Assembly: GCA_003427395.1 (NCBI GenBank)
Contig: BFEA01000493.1
Location: 271,880 to 291,975 of the forward strand
Reading direction: 5' to 3'
Length of the DNA: 20,096 nt
Source: Chara braunii
Lineage: Eukaryota; Streptophyta; Charophyceae; Charales; Characeae
Under the pieces are notes generated by a model. That model ran no database searches and had not been told where the DNA came from. It was given only the letters and a program-made list of their open reading frames with translations. The translations under genes were made by a program, and so were the position numbers. Positions within the stretch are counted from its first letter, which is position 1. Each line of letters starts with the position of its first letter. Shown here piece by piece: positions 17,701 through 20,096 of the stretch.

Positions 17701-18999
17701 TTTTTTGAATCCATTCTTTTATTTTTTCTTTGAAGGGCCATGGCCTTGAGATATCGTCATTTGAGCTGACCGGCCCCGGTACTTCGGCATGCTAGTATTT
17801 CAGTCATCTTCTTCCAGCCGAGTTCGAACTCGGGTCTGTATTTTAACAGTTCAGGAGGTGTACCAACTGAGCTATTGTTTGACATTTGTCTGTAATTTTA
17901 TTGTTGTTGTCGTTTCTGGTCATTTCTGTTTCCCAGTTTGCTTGCAGATCAATGGCGCATGTTCTCATTGGGCTAGTATTTTGCCTACATCCTCATCGGT
18001 TTTCATTCAATCAAAACCTATTCAATTGCTTGGTATTTTCCGACAGCAAAAGATTGACTTCTGAGGAAGTCGAATGCCTAAGTCAGAACAATGGATTAAC
18101 TTCAAAGCTGATGGTCTGTTTGTTTACCCATCAAAATGGTGATTGTTATTGTCTATTCTTAGGATAAATCTGCGGAGGTGCGAAAAGCAGCAGAGGAGCT
18201 GCTGATGGCAGTCATTGCAGCTTGTGGCTACGATGTGGTAAGCACGTGTTTTCCACCACCTTTGTGGAATGATAAGTGTGTGCAGGTTCTGACTTTCTCG
18301 ATGTGGAATTTTGTGGCAACGAATGGACAACAAAGACCGAATACTTCTTTACTATATGATGACATCCGAACCTGAAGTATCACAAGTGTCCCACCCACCC
18401 GATCCATAACATGGAAAATTAAAAGTTAATTCTTTTAATCATACGATTGACAGCTAGAGGACGGGTGCAGCTGCTACATAGAGAATGTCTGCTCAGCCGC
18501 AATTTCGCTGGCAGATCCTGTGGGTGGCATTTGTGTGTCAAATCCCATCACAACTGTTTTTTCACTAGGGTGTTCAAATTAACAGGGGTGCTTGTGTGGC
18601 TCGAGTTTCACTTCTCATCTGCAGGCGTTCATGGCCGTTCACAAGTCTCAAACATAAACTATGCCCACCTACCTTCTTCCCTGGGGCACACCACCCTGTC
18701 ATTATATCTGTATTCTGTGCAAGGTTCAGGGCAGATGCAGATATACTATGACCAGGTACTGTGTTCGGGTGAAGAAGTTCGGAATTGGGGGAGGTCCATT
18801 GGATGACTCCGCTATCAGCTTGTGAGAACTTTTTTTTATTACGAGACAGGAAAAAAATGGAAATAAAAGGGGACACTCTTGGTGCTATGGATAGAGTGTA
18901 CTGAAGTATCTTCACTCATGCAGGTAGCCAAGGCAGCAAAGCAAGAGGGAGCAGCTGTGGCGAACAGCCTTAATCCATATCTGGACAAGAATCGTTCAG
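602..18999 (+). CDS. MOR1: MOR1/XMAP215-family microtubule polymerase, TOG3-TOG4 region (13 exons, partial gene)
   Basis: Family role (established): XMAP215/CKAP5/MOR1 proteins bind tubulin dimers through arrays of TOG domains (HEAT repeats) and speed microtubule growth; plant MOR1 organises cortical arrays, the spindle and the phragmoplast. Seen here: the coding segments 602-720, 2971-3058, 5609-5709, 6046-6153, 8867-8972, 10516-10595, 11248-11397, 12151-12226, 13449-13573, 15196-15306, 17022-17171, 18163-18237 and 18924-18999 join in a single open frame of about 454 codons with GT-AG introns and matching phases throughout. The order follows plant MOR1 and human CKAP5 from the early part of TOG3 (PGW-x-x-KNVQ), through KEH-x-NPKVLSEG, DVKPA and PREDI, to the last helices of TOG4 (DKSAEVRKAAEE). 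Key surface residues are kept: Trp in SSDWK and the RLNDSNKN and DNKKQMR loops. The N-terminus, TOG1, TOG2, TOG5 and the C-terminus lie outside the window. Expression and exact splicing are inferred. Confidence 0.93.
721..2970 (+). other. Intron 1
   Basis: The intron runs from GTTGGT to TTTGTGCAG and is 2,250 bases long. It contains a weak tRNA-like B-box on the minus strand near 1893-1912, a 31-base minisatellite at 2081-2173, and a region at 2320-2620 rich in short CAGTC and GCCATAG motifs. A long minus-strand open frame (2228-2962) crosses this region; it has no recognisable domain and looks like chance. Nothing else was recognised. Confidence 0.85.
2081..2173. repeat. 31-base minisatellite, three copies
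   Basis: GGTCGTAG starts at 2081, 2112 and 2143, followed each time by a GCTAC/GCTAT segment and GAAAGG. The third copy is decaying. It lies in intron 1. Confidence 0.85.
2971..3058 (+). CDS. MOR1: MOR1 exon 2 of window: TOG3 helix
   Basis: The exon begins after the acceptor TTTGTGCAG and reads VVQKMLETVTVIIQK, ending in RCAAICIAG. It aligns directly with the plant MOR1 segment that starts VQQQVIEIITYI and ends in ITG. It opens in phase 0, continuous with exon 1. It ends after the first base of a Gly codon at 3058, before the donor GTAGGT, and that codon is completed by exon 3. Translation beyond 3058 runs into intron and is not part of the protein. Confidence 0.9.
3490..3690. repeat. Two-copy tandem duplication, about 116-base period
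   Basis: GATGTCATT at 3515 and 3631 is followed in both copies by GCA, CTTTG/CCTTCG, GATTC-x-CATACCTT and ATT-x-TG. The copies have diverged. It lies in intron 2. Confidence 0.75.
3915..4010 (+). mobile_element. tRNA-like SINE fragment, family 2, copy A
   Basis: A B-box-like GGTTCAAATC is followed by TCTGCGTGCACGGGGGTGGT and CCTGTGGCTGA. Copy B about 360 bases downstream has the same order: GGTTCGAATCC, GTGCGTGCATGGAGGAGG, TCCTCTGGCTGA. The A-box side is poorly kept, so this is probably a truncated or decayed copy. Confidence 0.5.
4062..4200. repeat. Duplicated unit: (TG)n plus short tail
   Basis: Two perfect TG tracts (4062-4103 and 4134-4167) are each followed by GAAGGACA-x-TACAGCCATGC. 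A unit of about 70 bases was duplicated together with its microsatellite. The open frame across it encodes Cys-Val repeats and is not a gene. Confidence 0.9.
4247..4400 (+). mobile_element. tRNA-derived SINE, family 2, copy B
   Basis: An A-box-like TAGTGGTTAAG (4254-4264), resembling tRNA-Ser/Leu, is followed about 28 bases later by a perfect B-box GGTTCGAATCC (4293-4303), the layout of a Pol III internal promoter. The tRNA fold is incomplete (no clean acceptor stem). The downstream body ATGGAGGAGGTCCTCTGGCT is shared with copy A, so a SINE is likelier than a working tRNA gene. The 3' end is uncertain. Confidence 0.6.
5609..5709 (+). CDS. MOR1: MOR1 exon 3 of window: TOG3 helices
   Basis: The exon completes the split Gly codon and then reads VIEKVGDIKLRIQS, ACLTAYCEAVGPQFVFNR. 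It matches VADIKTRASAMKCLTAFCEAVGPGFVFER of land-plant MOR1; the CEAVGP-x-FVF signature is far closer to plants than to CKAP5. The acceptor is ATGATTCAG and the donor GTGAGT follows AACAGA, leaving phase 0. It lies 336 bases before exon 4, the shortest intron in the window. Confidence 0.92.
5710..6045 (+). other. Intron 3
   Basis: The intron runs from GTGAGT to GTTTGCAG and is 336 bases long, the shortest of the twelve. It is AT-leaning with several TGTATG/CATACA words around 5755-5815. I see no repeat, RNA gene or mobile element in it. Confidence 0.85.
6046..6153 (+). CDS. MOR1: MOR1 exon 4 of window: TOG3, NPKVLSEG helix pair
   Basis: These 36 codons read MYKLTKEHRNPKVLSEGVLF followed by MVSAIDEFGLTYLKMK. 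They match plant MOR1 LFKIMKEHKNPKVLSEGLLW and MVSAVDDFGVSLLKLK, the strongest family match in the window; CKAP5 has [23 protein letters not shown] here. Both junctions are phase 0 (acceptor TTTGCAG, donor GTGCGG). The leading ATG is the Leu/Met position after the Arg that ends exon 3 and is not a translation start. Confidence 0.94.
6213..6555. repeat. Tandem duplication, 186-base period
   Basis: TTTTCAATATG starts at 6218 and again at 6404. Both copies continue with ATGATTCAAAT, CAAGATCG, GACTTTTGT-x-ACAGG, TACCCTATCAA and GAGCTAATTATTGT. Copy 2 has lost about 26 bases near its end. The word ACCATCAC-x-GAACAA recurs a third time near 6578. Confidence 0.88.
6640..6805 (+). mobile_element. tRNA-derived SINE, family 1, sense copy
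   Basis: The tRNA-like head has an A-box GCTCAGCTGG (6651-6660) and a B-box GAGTTCGAATCC (6692-6703). The body continues to GGCGGTCAGCTCGAAGATGA and TATCTCAAGACCG, then an A-rich tail near 6796. The same head and body occur in reverse orientation in intron 11; about 30 bases across the anticodon-to-B-box region differ at only one position. A possible imperfect target duplication is GTCTTTAGT (6623) and GTCTTTAAGT (6834). Confidence 0.8.
6857..6955. repeat. 60-base tandem duplication
   Basis: ATGCCACCTTACCTCGAATT followed by TTTCAGGCTGTT occurs at 6857 and at 6917, exactly 60 bases apart with no mismatch across 32 bases. The identity suggests a recent event. Confidence 0.93.
7300..7430. repeat. 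Two-copy purine-rich repeat, about 68 bases
   Basis: The segments starting GGGCGCC near 7303 and AGGCACCACC near 7371 share CAGAATGC, TGGTGCCAA, TGTTC/TGTCC, AAAATC and GAAAAG in the same order. Each carries an inverted GGCACC/GGTGCC pair. It lies in intron 4, not in a gene. Confidence 0.7.
8867..8972 (+). CDS. MOR1: MOR1 exon 5 of window: TOG3 helices
   Basis: The exon reads DLLDFARDFCLQSSVPAVRN then GAVKLLGVVHKWIGP. It aligns with plant DLIDFCKDVGLQSSTAATRN and ATIKLLGALHKFVGP; CKAP5 has [21 protein letters not shown]. The acceptor is TTCTCCCCAG and the donor GTGAGT. It ends after the first base of the next codon (phase 1), which exon 6 completes as Asp. Confidence 0.93.
9493..9816. repeat. 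164-base tandem repeat, two copies
   Basis: GGCCACAGCTTTC (9493) and GGCCGCAGCTTTC (9657) begin two copies that share GGATCTGTCCCGG, GGCCAGTGTGCTCTCCT, CATGGCATCAGGAGGAGCCA and GTTTGTG. It lies in intron 5. Confidence 0.9.
9819..9843. promoter_or_regulatory. Overlapping C-box/G-box (bZIP-type) motifs in intron 5
   Basis: The palindrome TGACGTCA (9819-9826) overlaps CACGTG (9825-9830), and a second CACGTG lies at 9838-9843. In plants such C-box/G-box hybrids bind bZIP factors. The motif is certain; any role here, for example as an intronic enhancer, is inference. Confidence 0.35.
10041..10066. repeat. T26 homopolymer
   Basis: A run of 26 T in intron 5. It could be the A-tail of an antisense retroelement, but no flanking element was recognised. 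Confidence 0.95.
10516..10595 (+). CDS. MOR1: MOR1 exon 6 of window: end of TOG3
   Basis: After completing an Asp codon the exon reads LKNFLTDVKPAQMGILETEF and ends AKNPYE. It matches plant MOR1 IKGFLNDVKPALLSALDTEY then EKNPFE, and CKAP5 [20 protein letters not shown]. This is the last helix of TOG3. The acceptor is CCCTGCAG and the donor GTGAGC, leaving phase 0. Confidence 0.93.
10596..11247 (+). other. Intron 6
   Basis: The intron (GTGAGC to CACATGCAG) is 652 bases long. It carries a short two-copy minisatellite with a 52-base period (11001-11089). I see no RNA gene or transposon end in it. Confidence 0.85.
11001..11089. repeat. 52-base tandem duplication
   Basis: GAGAAGGCAT at 11001 and 11053 is followed in both copies by AGAG/AGAC, GT-x-ATT and TGACCTGTCA with CACCC. 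It lies in intron 6. Confidence 0.85.
11248..11397 (+). CDS. MOR1: MOR1 exon 7 of window: TOG3-TOG4 linker and start of TOG4
   Basis: Fifty codons. The first half is a low-complexity basic and glycine-rich linker (NRTVRAPVAVDGGGGGVG). The second half reads DGLPREDITPKVTAGLLKGF then SSSDWK. It matches plant MOR1 SLPREDISTKITPNLLKGFE and SPDWK. The Trp of SSDWK corresponds to the conserved tryptophan of the first intra-HEAT loop, which contacts tubulin in TOG structures. Both junctions are phase 0 (acceptor CATGCAG, donor GTATGT). Confidence 0.94.
11398..12150 (+). other. Intron 7
   Basis: The intron (GTATGT to CAACTACAG) is 753 bases long. It holds only an A-rich stretch near 11850-11872. I recognise no repeat family, RNA gene or coding remnant. 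Confidence 0.85.
12151..12226 (+). CDS. MOR1: MOR1 exon 8 of window: TOG4 helix
   Basis: The exon reads VRQDSIHGVDRILEEANKRI then LPNGT and one base of a Gly codon. It matches plant MOR1 MRLESIEAVNKILEEANKRI then QPTGTG; the run ILEEANKRI is identical. The acceptor is AACTACAG and the donor GTATGT. Phase 0 in, phase 1 out, and exon 9 completes the Gly. Confidence 0.94.
12492..12515. repeat. Interstitial plant-type telomeric repeat (CCCTAAA)n
   Basis: Twenty-four bases made of just over three CCCTAAA units, the Arabidopsis-type telomere sequence common in the green lineage. It lies within intron 8 in the first copy of a local duplication, at about the place where the second copy carries a palindromic element. 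Confidence 0.9.
12981..13014. repeat. (AAAAG)n microsatellite
   Basis: A slightly imperfect AAAAG pentanucleotide tract in intron 8. The same purine bias recurs at 12620-12670. Confidence 0.9.
13105..13130 (+). pseudogene. Truncated duplicate of the 5' end of MOR1 exon 9
   Basis: GGGGAGCTGTTCGCTGCTCT matches the start of exon 9 (GGTGAGCTGTTCGCAGCTCT) with two differences, and translates as GELFAAL in the right phase after an AG at 13104-13105. Similarity stops after about 23 bases, and the sequence then runs into repeat-derived DNA. The upstream 50 bases also match the real intron 8-exon 9 junction, so the piece came from duplication of that junction. It lacks the TGCAG acceptor of the true exon. 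Confidence 0.75.
13218..13328. mobile_element. 111-base foldback element (MITE-like palindrome), copy 1
   Basis: The first 15 bases CTACCGTCTTCACCC are an exact reverse complement of the last 15. The two halves continue to pair imperfectly almost to the centre (AACGCGCGGT-x-ATT against AACGCCCGGT-x-ATT). Both strands therefore show similar open frames, which are not genes. A diverged relative lies in intron 12. No clear target duplication is visible. Confidence 0.8.
13449..13573 (+). CDS. MOR1: MOR1 exon 9 of window: TOG4, RLNDSNKN loop
   Basis: After completing Gly the exon reads ELFAALKSRLNDSNKNLTMT, then ALGTLGNLACAIGPPADKAS and K. It matches plant GELFGGLRGRLLDSNKNLVM and MGPAVEKASK, and CKAP5 [20 protein letters not shown]. 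The DSNKN turn is the second intra-HEAT loop of TOG4. The acceptor is TGGCTGCAG and the donor GTGATT, leaving phase 0. A broken copy of the first bases of this exon lies about 340 bases upstream. Confidence 0.94.
14342..14419. repeat. 44-base tandem duplication
   Basis: CCCCGGTCAGTTGCAGCTCA at 14349 recurs at 14393 with one mismatch. It lies in intron 9. Confidence 0.88.
14714..14779. repeat. (GA)n-(GGGA)n compound microsatellite
   Basis: About 23 GA units run directly into five GGGA units in intron 9. The tract is strand-asymmetric (all purine on the + strand), which can favour triplex DNA. Confidence 0.96.
15196..15306 (+). CDS. MOR1: MOR1 exon 10 of window: TOG4, DNKKQMR loop
   Basis: Thirty-seven codons reading GIVADALKCLSDNKKQMRDA then VLKMLTSFHAACGVDKL. 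They match plant MOR1 GILSDVLKCLGDNKKHMREC then TLAALDLWLGAVHLDKM. The DNKKQMR turn is the third intra-HEAT loop, whose basic residues face tubulin. Both junctions are phase 0 (acceptor TTGCCAG, donor GTAAGC). Confidence 0.94.
15446..16059. repeat. 79-base tandem repeat interrupted by an insertion
   Basis: GATGATC starts at 15448 and 15527. Both copies continue with CC-x-AAGGAATGAAACTT and GGGGCATGTTTATGAG. The spacer module GTGAACGAGGTACAGCTTTC after copy 1 reappears as GTGAAGGTACATCTTTC at 16020, after the inserted segment, followed by GA-x-GATCG. The tandem array was therefore split. Confidence 0.8.
15571..16008. mobile_element. 438-base insertion with 7-base target duplication
   Basis: TTATGAG flanks the segment at 15564-15570 and 16009-16015, and the segment sits inside an otherwise recognisable tandem repeat, so the boundary is set two ways. 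It begins CTGGATACCACGGATTATCT, with several GATTATC/GATAATC inverted words, and has a C-rich run near 15831. No terminal inverted repeats or coding remnant are seen, so the class is unknown. Confidence 0.6.
16357..16575. repeat. Alternating-module minisatellite, six cores
   Basis: The core GGGACTGAAATGCGTACCAC plus CGTC starts at 16370, 16420, 16457, 16493 and 16526, with a decayed sixth at 16562. The spacers are of two kinds, ACGTTCTGATTAA and GAGGAACGTTGTG. Spacing is 50, 37, 36, 33 and 36 bases. Confidence 0.85.
16781..16869 (+). pseudogene. U6 snRNA-like pseudogene
   Basis: The segment reads ATCCG, AAATTGGAAC, AGAGA, ATTAGCATGGCCC, GAGGATGACAC and GGGTCC, in the order and spacing of the U6 spliceosomal RNA core. 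The essential ACAGAGA box is damaged (AATAGAGA), the 5' stem-loop is missing, and no T run follows the 3' end. It lacks a clear plant USE upstream. It is best read as a retrotransposed or decayed copy. It lies on the same strand as MOR1 in intron 10. Confidence 0.85.
17022..17171 (+). CDS. MOR1: MOR1 exon 11 of window: TOG4 fourth HEAT repeat
   Basis: Fifty codons reading APYVAGGLSDAKICADGRRD, LLSWTAKQVPSTAAPQELLC and LVKPLSTSLQ. Plant MOR1 has IPYIIIALTDGKMGAEGRKD, LFDWLTKQL and LLKPASTAMT. CKAP5 has LRQELLGWLAEKLPTL at the matching place. The Asp-Gly-Arg-Arg-Asp-Leu run is typical of plant sequences. Both junctions are phase 0 (acceptor AATACAG, donor GTGCGT). Confidence 0.92.
17172..18162 (+). 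other. Intron 11
   Basis: The intron (GTGCGT to TTCTTAG) is 991 bases long. It holds an antisense tRNA-derived SINE (about 17695-17880) with its A-rich tail seen here as T runs, and a splice-flanked 36-base candidate microexon (17592-17627) that I do not accept as coding. Other T-rich tracts lie at 17385-17406 and 17679-17706. Confidence 0.85.
17695..17880 (-). mobile_element. tRNA-derived SINE, family 1, antisense copy
   Basis: On the minus strand an A-box TAGCTCAGTTGGTA (17861-17874) and a B-box GAGTTCGAACTC (17819-17830) form a tRNA-like head. A body with GGCCGGTCAGCTCAAATGAC and GATATCTCAAGGCC is shared with the intron 4 copy. It ends in an A-rich tail, seen on the + strand as T runs at 17679-17736. 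Opposite orientation and matching structure confirm a dispersed element. Confidence 0.8.
18163..18237 (+). CDS. MOR1: MOR1 exon 12 of window: TOG4 fifth HEAT repeat
   Basis: Twenty-five codons reading DKSAEVRKAAEELLMAVIAA then CGYDV. They match plant MOR1 DKSADVRKAAEGCISEILRV and CKAP5 DRNGDVRKKAQDAL; the VRKAAE helix start is the hallmark. The acceptor is TATTCTTAG and the donor GTAAGC, with both junctions in phase 0. Confidence 0.94.
18238..18923 (+). other. Intron 12
   Basis: This 686-base intron (GTAAGC to CTCATGCAG) contains a diverged copy of the intron 8 foldback element (18669-18780). Nothing else in it was recognised. Confidence 0.85.
18669..18780. mobile_element. Foldback element, diverged copy 2
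   Basis: The segment starts CTACCTTCTTCCC and ends TTCGGGTGAAGAAG, the same ends as copy 1 in intron 8. It shares TATGACC-x-GG, TGT-x-TTCGGGTGAAGA and similar spacing, with a length of 112 against 111 bases. Its halves still pair, less perfectly than in copy 1. Confidence 0.7.
18924..18999 (+). CDS. MOR1: MOR1 exon 13 of window: end of TOG4
   Basis: The exon reads VAKAAKQEGAAVANSLNPYL then DKNRS and one base of the next codon. Joined to exon 12 it gives GYDVVAKAAKQ, which parallels GYEKMAKATGK of CKAP5; the plant counterpart is looser. This is the final helix of TOG4. The acceptor is CTCATGCAG and the donor GTATGT, leaving phase 1. No convincing following exon lies in the remaining 1.1 kb, so TOG5 should lie downstream. 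Confidence 0.88.
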
Positions 19000-19019
19000 G
19001 TATGTAATACGTATGCTCT

Positions 19020-19062
19020 TTCCTTTTCTTTCCGTTTCTTTTTTTTTCTTTTCTTTTCTTTA
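19020..19062. repeat. (TTTTC)n-rich pyrimidine tract
   Basis: Imperfect TTTTC/TTTC units just after the donor of exon 13. All pyrimidine on the + strand. Confidence 0.85.
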
Positions 19063-19303
19063 ATCACTCTTGTTTGAGTGAAAGCTCATGAGATTGCTAG
19101 ACTACCTACCTATGTAGTGTAATGAGTTGGCGGCTATCACTTTTTTTTTGGTTTGTTTCAAGTGTGTTCAAAGTTCAAACCTTTTTAAGCATGTTCTGGA
19201 CTCTGGACTGTATGGTTATTTTCATTGGTGAATCGTCAGTTTGTTCAGTTTTGCTGTCCCCGCAGGGCCAGGACTGTTCTATCGTATGCTAGGAAGATTC
19301 CCA

Positions 19304-19349
19304 TGACCGGCCGGTCCGGACCGGCCGGTCACCCGGTCATCATGACCGG
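19304..19349. repeat. Perfect 28-base GC-rich palindrome plus second palindrome
   Basis: Bases 19304-19331 are identical to their own reverse complement (half-site TGACCGGCCGGTCC). Immediately after, CCGGTCAT and ATGACCGG (19333-19349) form a second inverted pair around one central base. Both are built from GACCGG words. Confidence 0.92.
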
Positions 19350-19407
19350 ACCGGTCCCATGCCCGGGTATCCCGGTTGTCAAAAAAAGGGCCCAGATATA
19401 TATCCGT

Positions 19408-19561
19408 GCTCGGTCTGTAGACCCCGAATCCGGGGTCTTTTTTTGTGTGTGCGACTTCGGGCCTGGGGGGTTTATATTTTCGCGGGGTTGTTCCGCGCTC
19501 GGTCTGTAGACCCCGAATCCGGGGTCTTTTTTTGTGTGTGTGACTTCGGGCCTGGGGGGTT
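19408..19561. repeat. 89-base direct repeat, two copies, each with a hairpin and T run
   Basis: GCTCGGTCTGTAGACCCCGA begins at 19408 and 19497. Each copy holds the hairpin GACCCCG-AATC-CGGGGTC followed by seven T, then GTGTGTG and GACTTCGGGCCTGGGGGGTT. About 65 bases match with one difference. Frames through it encode the same short peptide twice and are not genes. Confidence 0.9.
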
Positions 19562-19581
19562 TCATGGGTGGGGGGGGGTGC

Positions 19582-19603
19582 GGGCAAGGGGGTTGTCTGT
19601 TCC

Positions 19604-19640
<37 letters not shown>

Positions 19641-19751
19641 GCTGACAAGGGGCAAGGGGGTTGTCTTCGATTGATGTTGTTGCTGACAGTTATCTACCAT
19701 ACCTAACTGTCAACAACAACAACAACAACAACAACAACAGGGATGACGGCC

Positions 19752-19791
<40 letters not shown>
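19582..19791. repeat. (GTT)n and (CAA)n tracts in inverted arrangement
   Basis: GTT repeats (19604-19640) and CAA repeats (19711-19739, 19753-19791) are complementary. Between them GACAGTTA (19685-19692) pairs with TAACTGTC (19704-19711). GGGCAAGGGGGTTGTCT occurs at 19582 and 19650. The frames encoding poly-Asn on one side and poly-Leu on the other are not genes. Confidence 0.9.
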
Positions 19792-19793
<2 letters not shown>

Positions 19794-19803
19794 ACAGGAG
19801 GAG

Positions 19804-20096
19804 AGAAGAAGAAGAAGAAGAAGAAGAAGAAGAAGAGCTGAGGAGGAGGAAGAGAAGGAATGCCGTAAACGTTTTCTTTTTTCTTTTACCTACCTGACGG
19901 AGACGAAGAAGTCGATGAGAAAACAACGAGAGGGGGAGGACGGGAAGAAGACGAATAACAACAAAGGTGGGGGAAGAAGATAAAGATGGGGGGAGAAGGG
20001 GTAGTAGAAGAAGAGAAGAGGAGGAGAGAAGAAGGAGAAGAAGAAGAAGAAGAAGAAGAAGAAGAAGAGTTCGAGTGGCGGGGCGCCGTCGCGGCG
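19804..20096. repeat. (GAA)n purine-rich low-complexity region
   Basis: GAA tracts at 19804-19836 and 20036-20069 lie in a purine-dominated stretch running to the window end, where it turns GC-rich. I see no exon or RNA gene here. Confidence 0.9.

Noticed and set aside
19661-19926. Poly-Asn/poly-Glu protein on + and poly-Leu/poly-Ser protein on -.
   Set aside because: Both are translations of CAA and GAA microsatellites with no other sequence support.

Overview
This is a eukaryotic window of roughly 20 kb. It holds one interior piece of one large, intron-rich gene on the + strand, and I support no other protein-coding gene. Thirteen short exons (75-150 bases, 1,365 coding bases in all) lie between 602 and 18999. 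They are joined by twelve GT-AG introns of 336 to 2,713 bases, and every splice phase fits the next. Read in order they match the third and fourth TOG domains of MOR1/GEM1, the plant member of the XMAP215/CKAP5/Dis1 family of microtubule polymerases. The start codon, TOG1, TOG2 and the first helix of TOG3 lie upstream of the window. TOG5 and the C-terminal part lie downstream.

The organism is most likely a streptophyte (green plant lineage). The protein is closer to land-plant MOR1 than to animal CKAP5, and intron 8 carries a short plant-type (CCCTAAA)n telomeric tract. The long introns, the wealth of GA/TG/GTT/GAA microsatellites and the tRNA-derived SINEs suggest a large repeat-rich genome, perhaps a charophyte alga such as Chara. 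That narrower guess is inference only.

Layout: 1-601, microsatellites and the end of an upstream intron. 602-10595, exons 1-6 (TOG3). 11248-18999, exons 7-13 (Gly-rich linker and TOG4). 19000-20096, start of the next intron: GC-rich palindromes, an 89-base direct repeat carrying hairpins followed by T runs, and GTT/CAA/GAA tracts.

The introns hold most of the interest. They contain two copies of one tRNA-derived SINE family in opposite orientations (introns 4 and 11), a second tRNA-like family (intron 2), and a degenerate U6 snRNA copy (intron 10). A 111-base near-perfect palindrome (foldback MITE) has a diverged relative in intron 12. An intronic duplication captured the first bases of exon 9. 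A 438-base insertion with a 7-base target duplication interrupts a tandem repeat, and many 2-6 copy minisatellites are present. I see no bacterial-type operon, CRISPR array, or convincing new molecular system.
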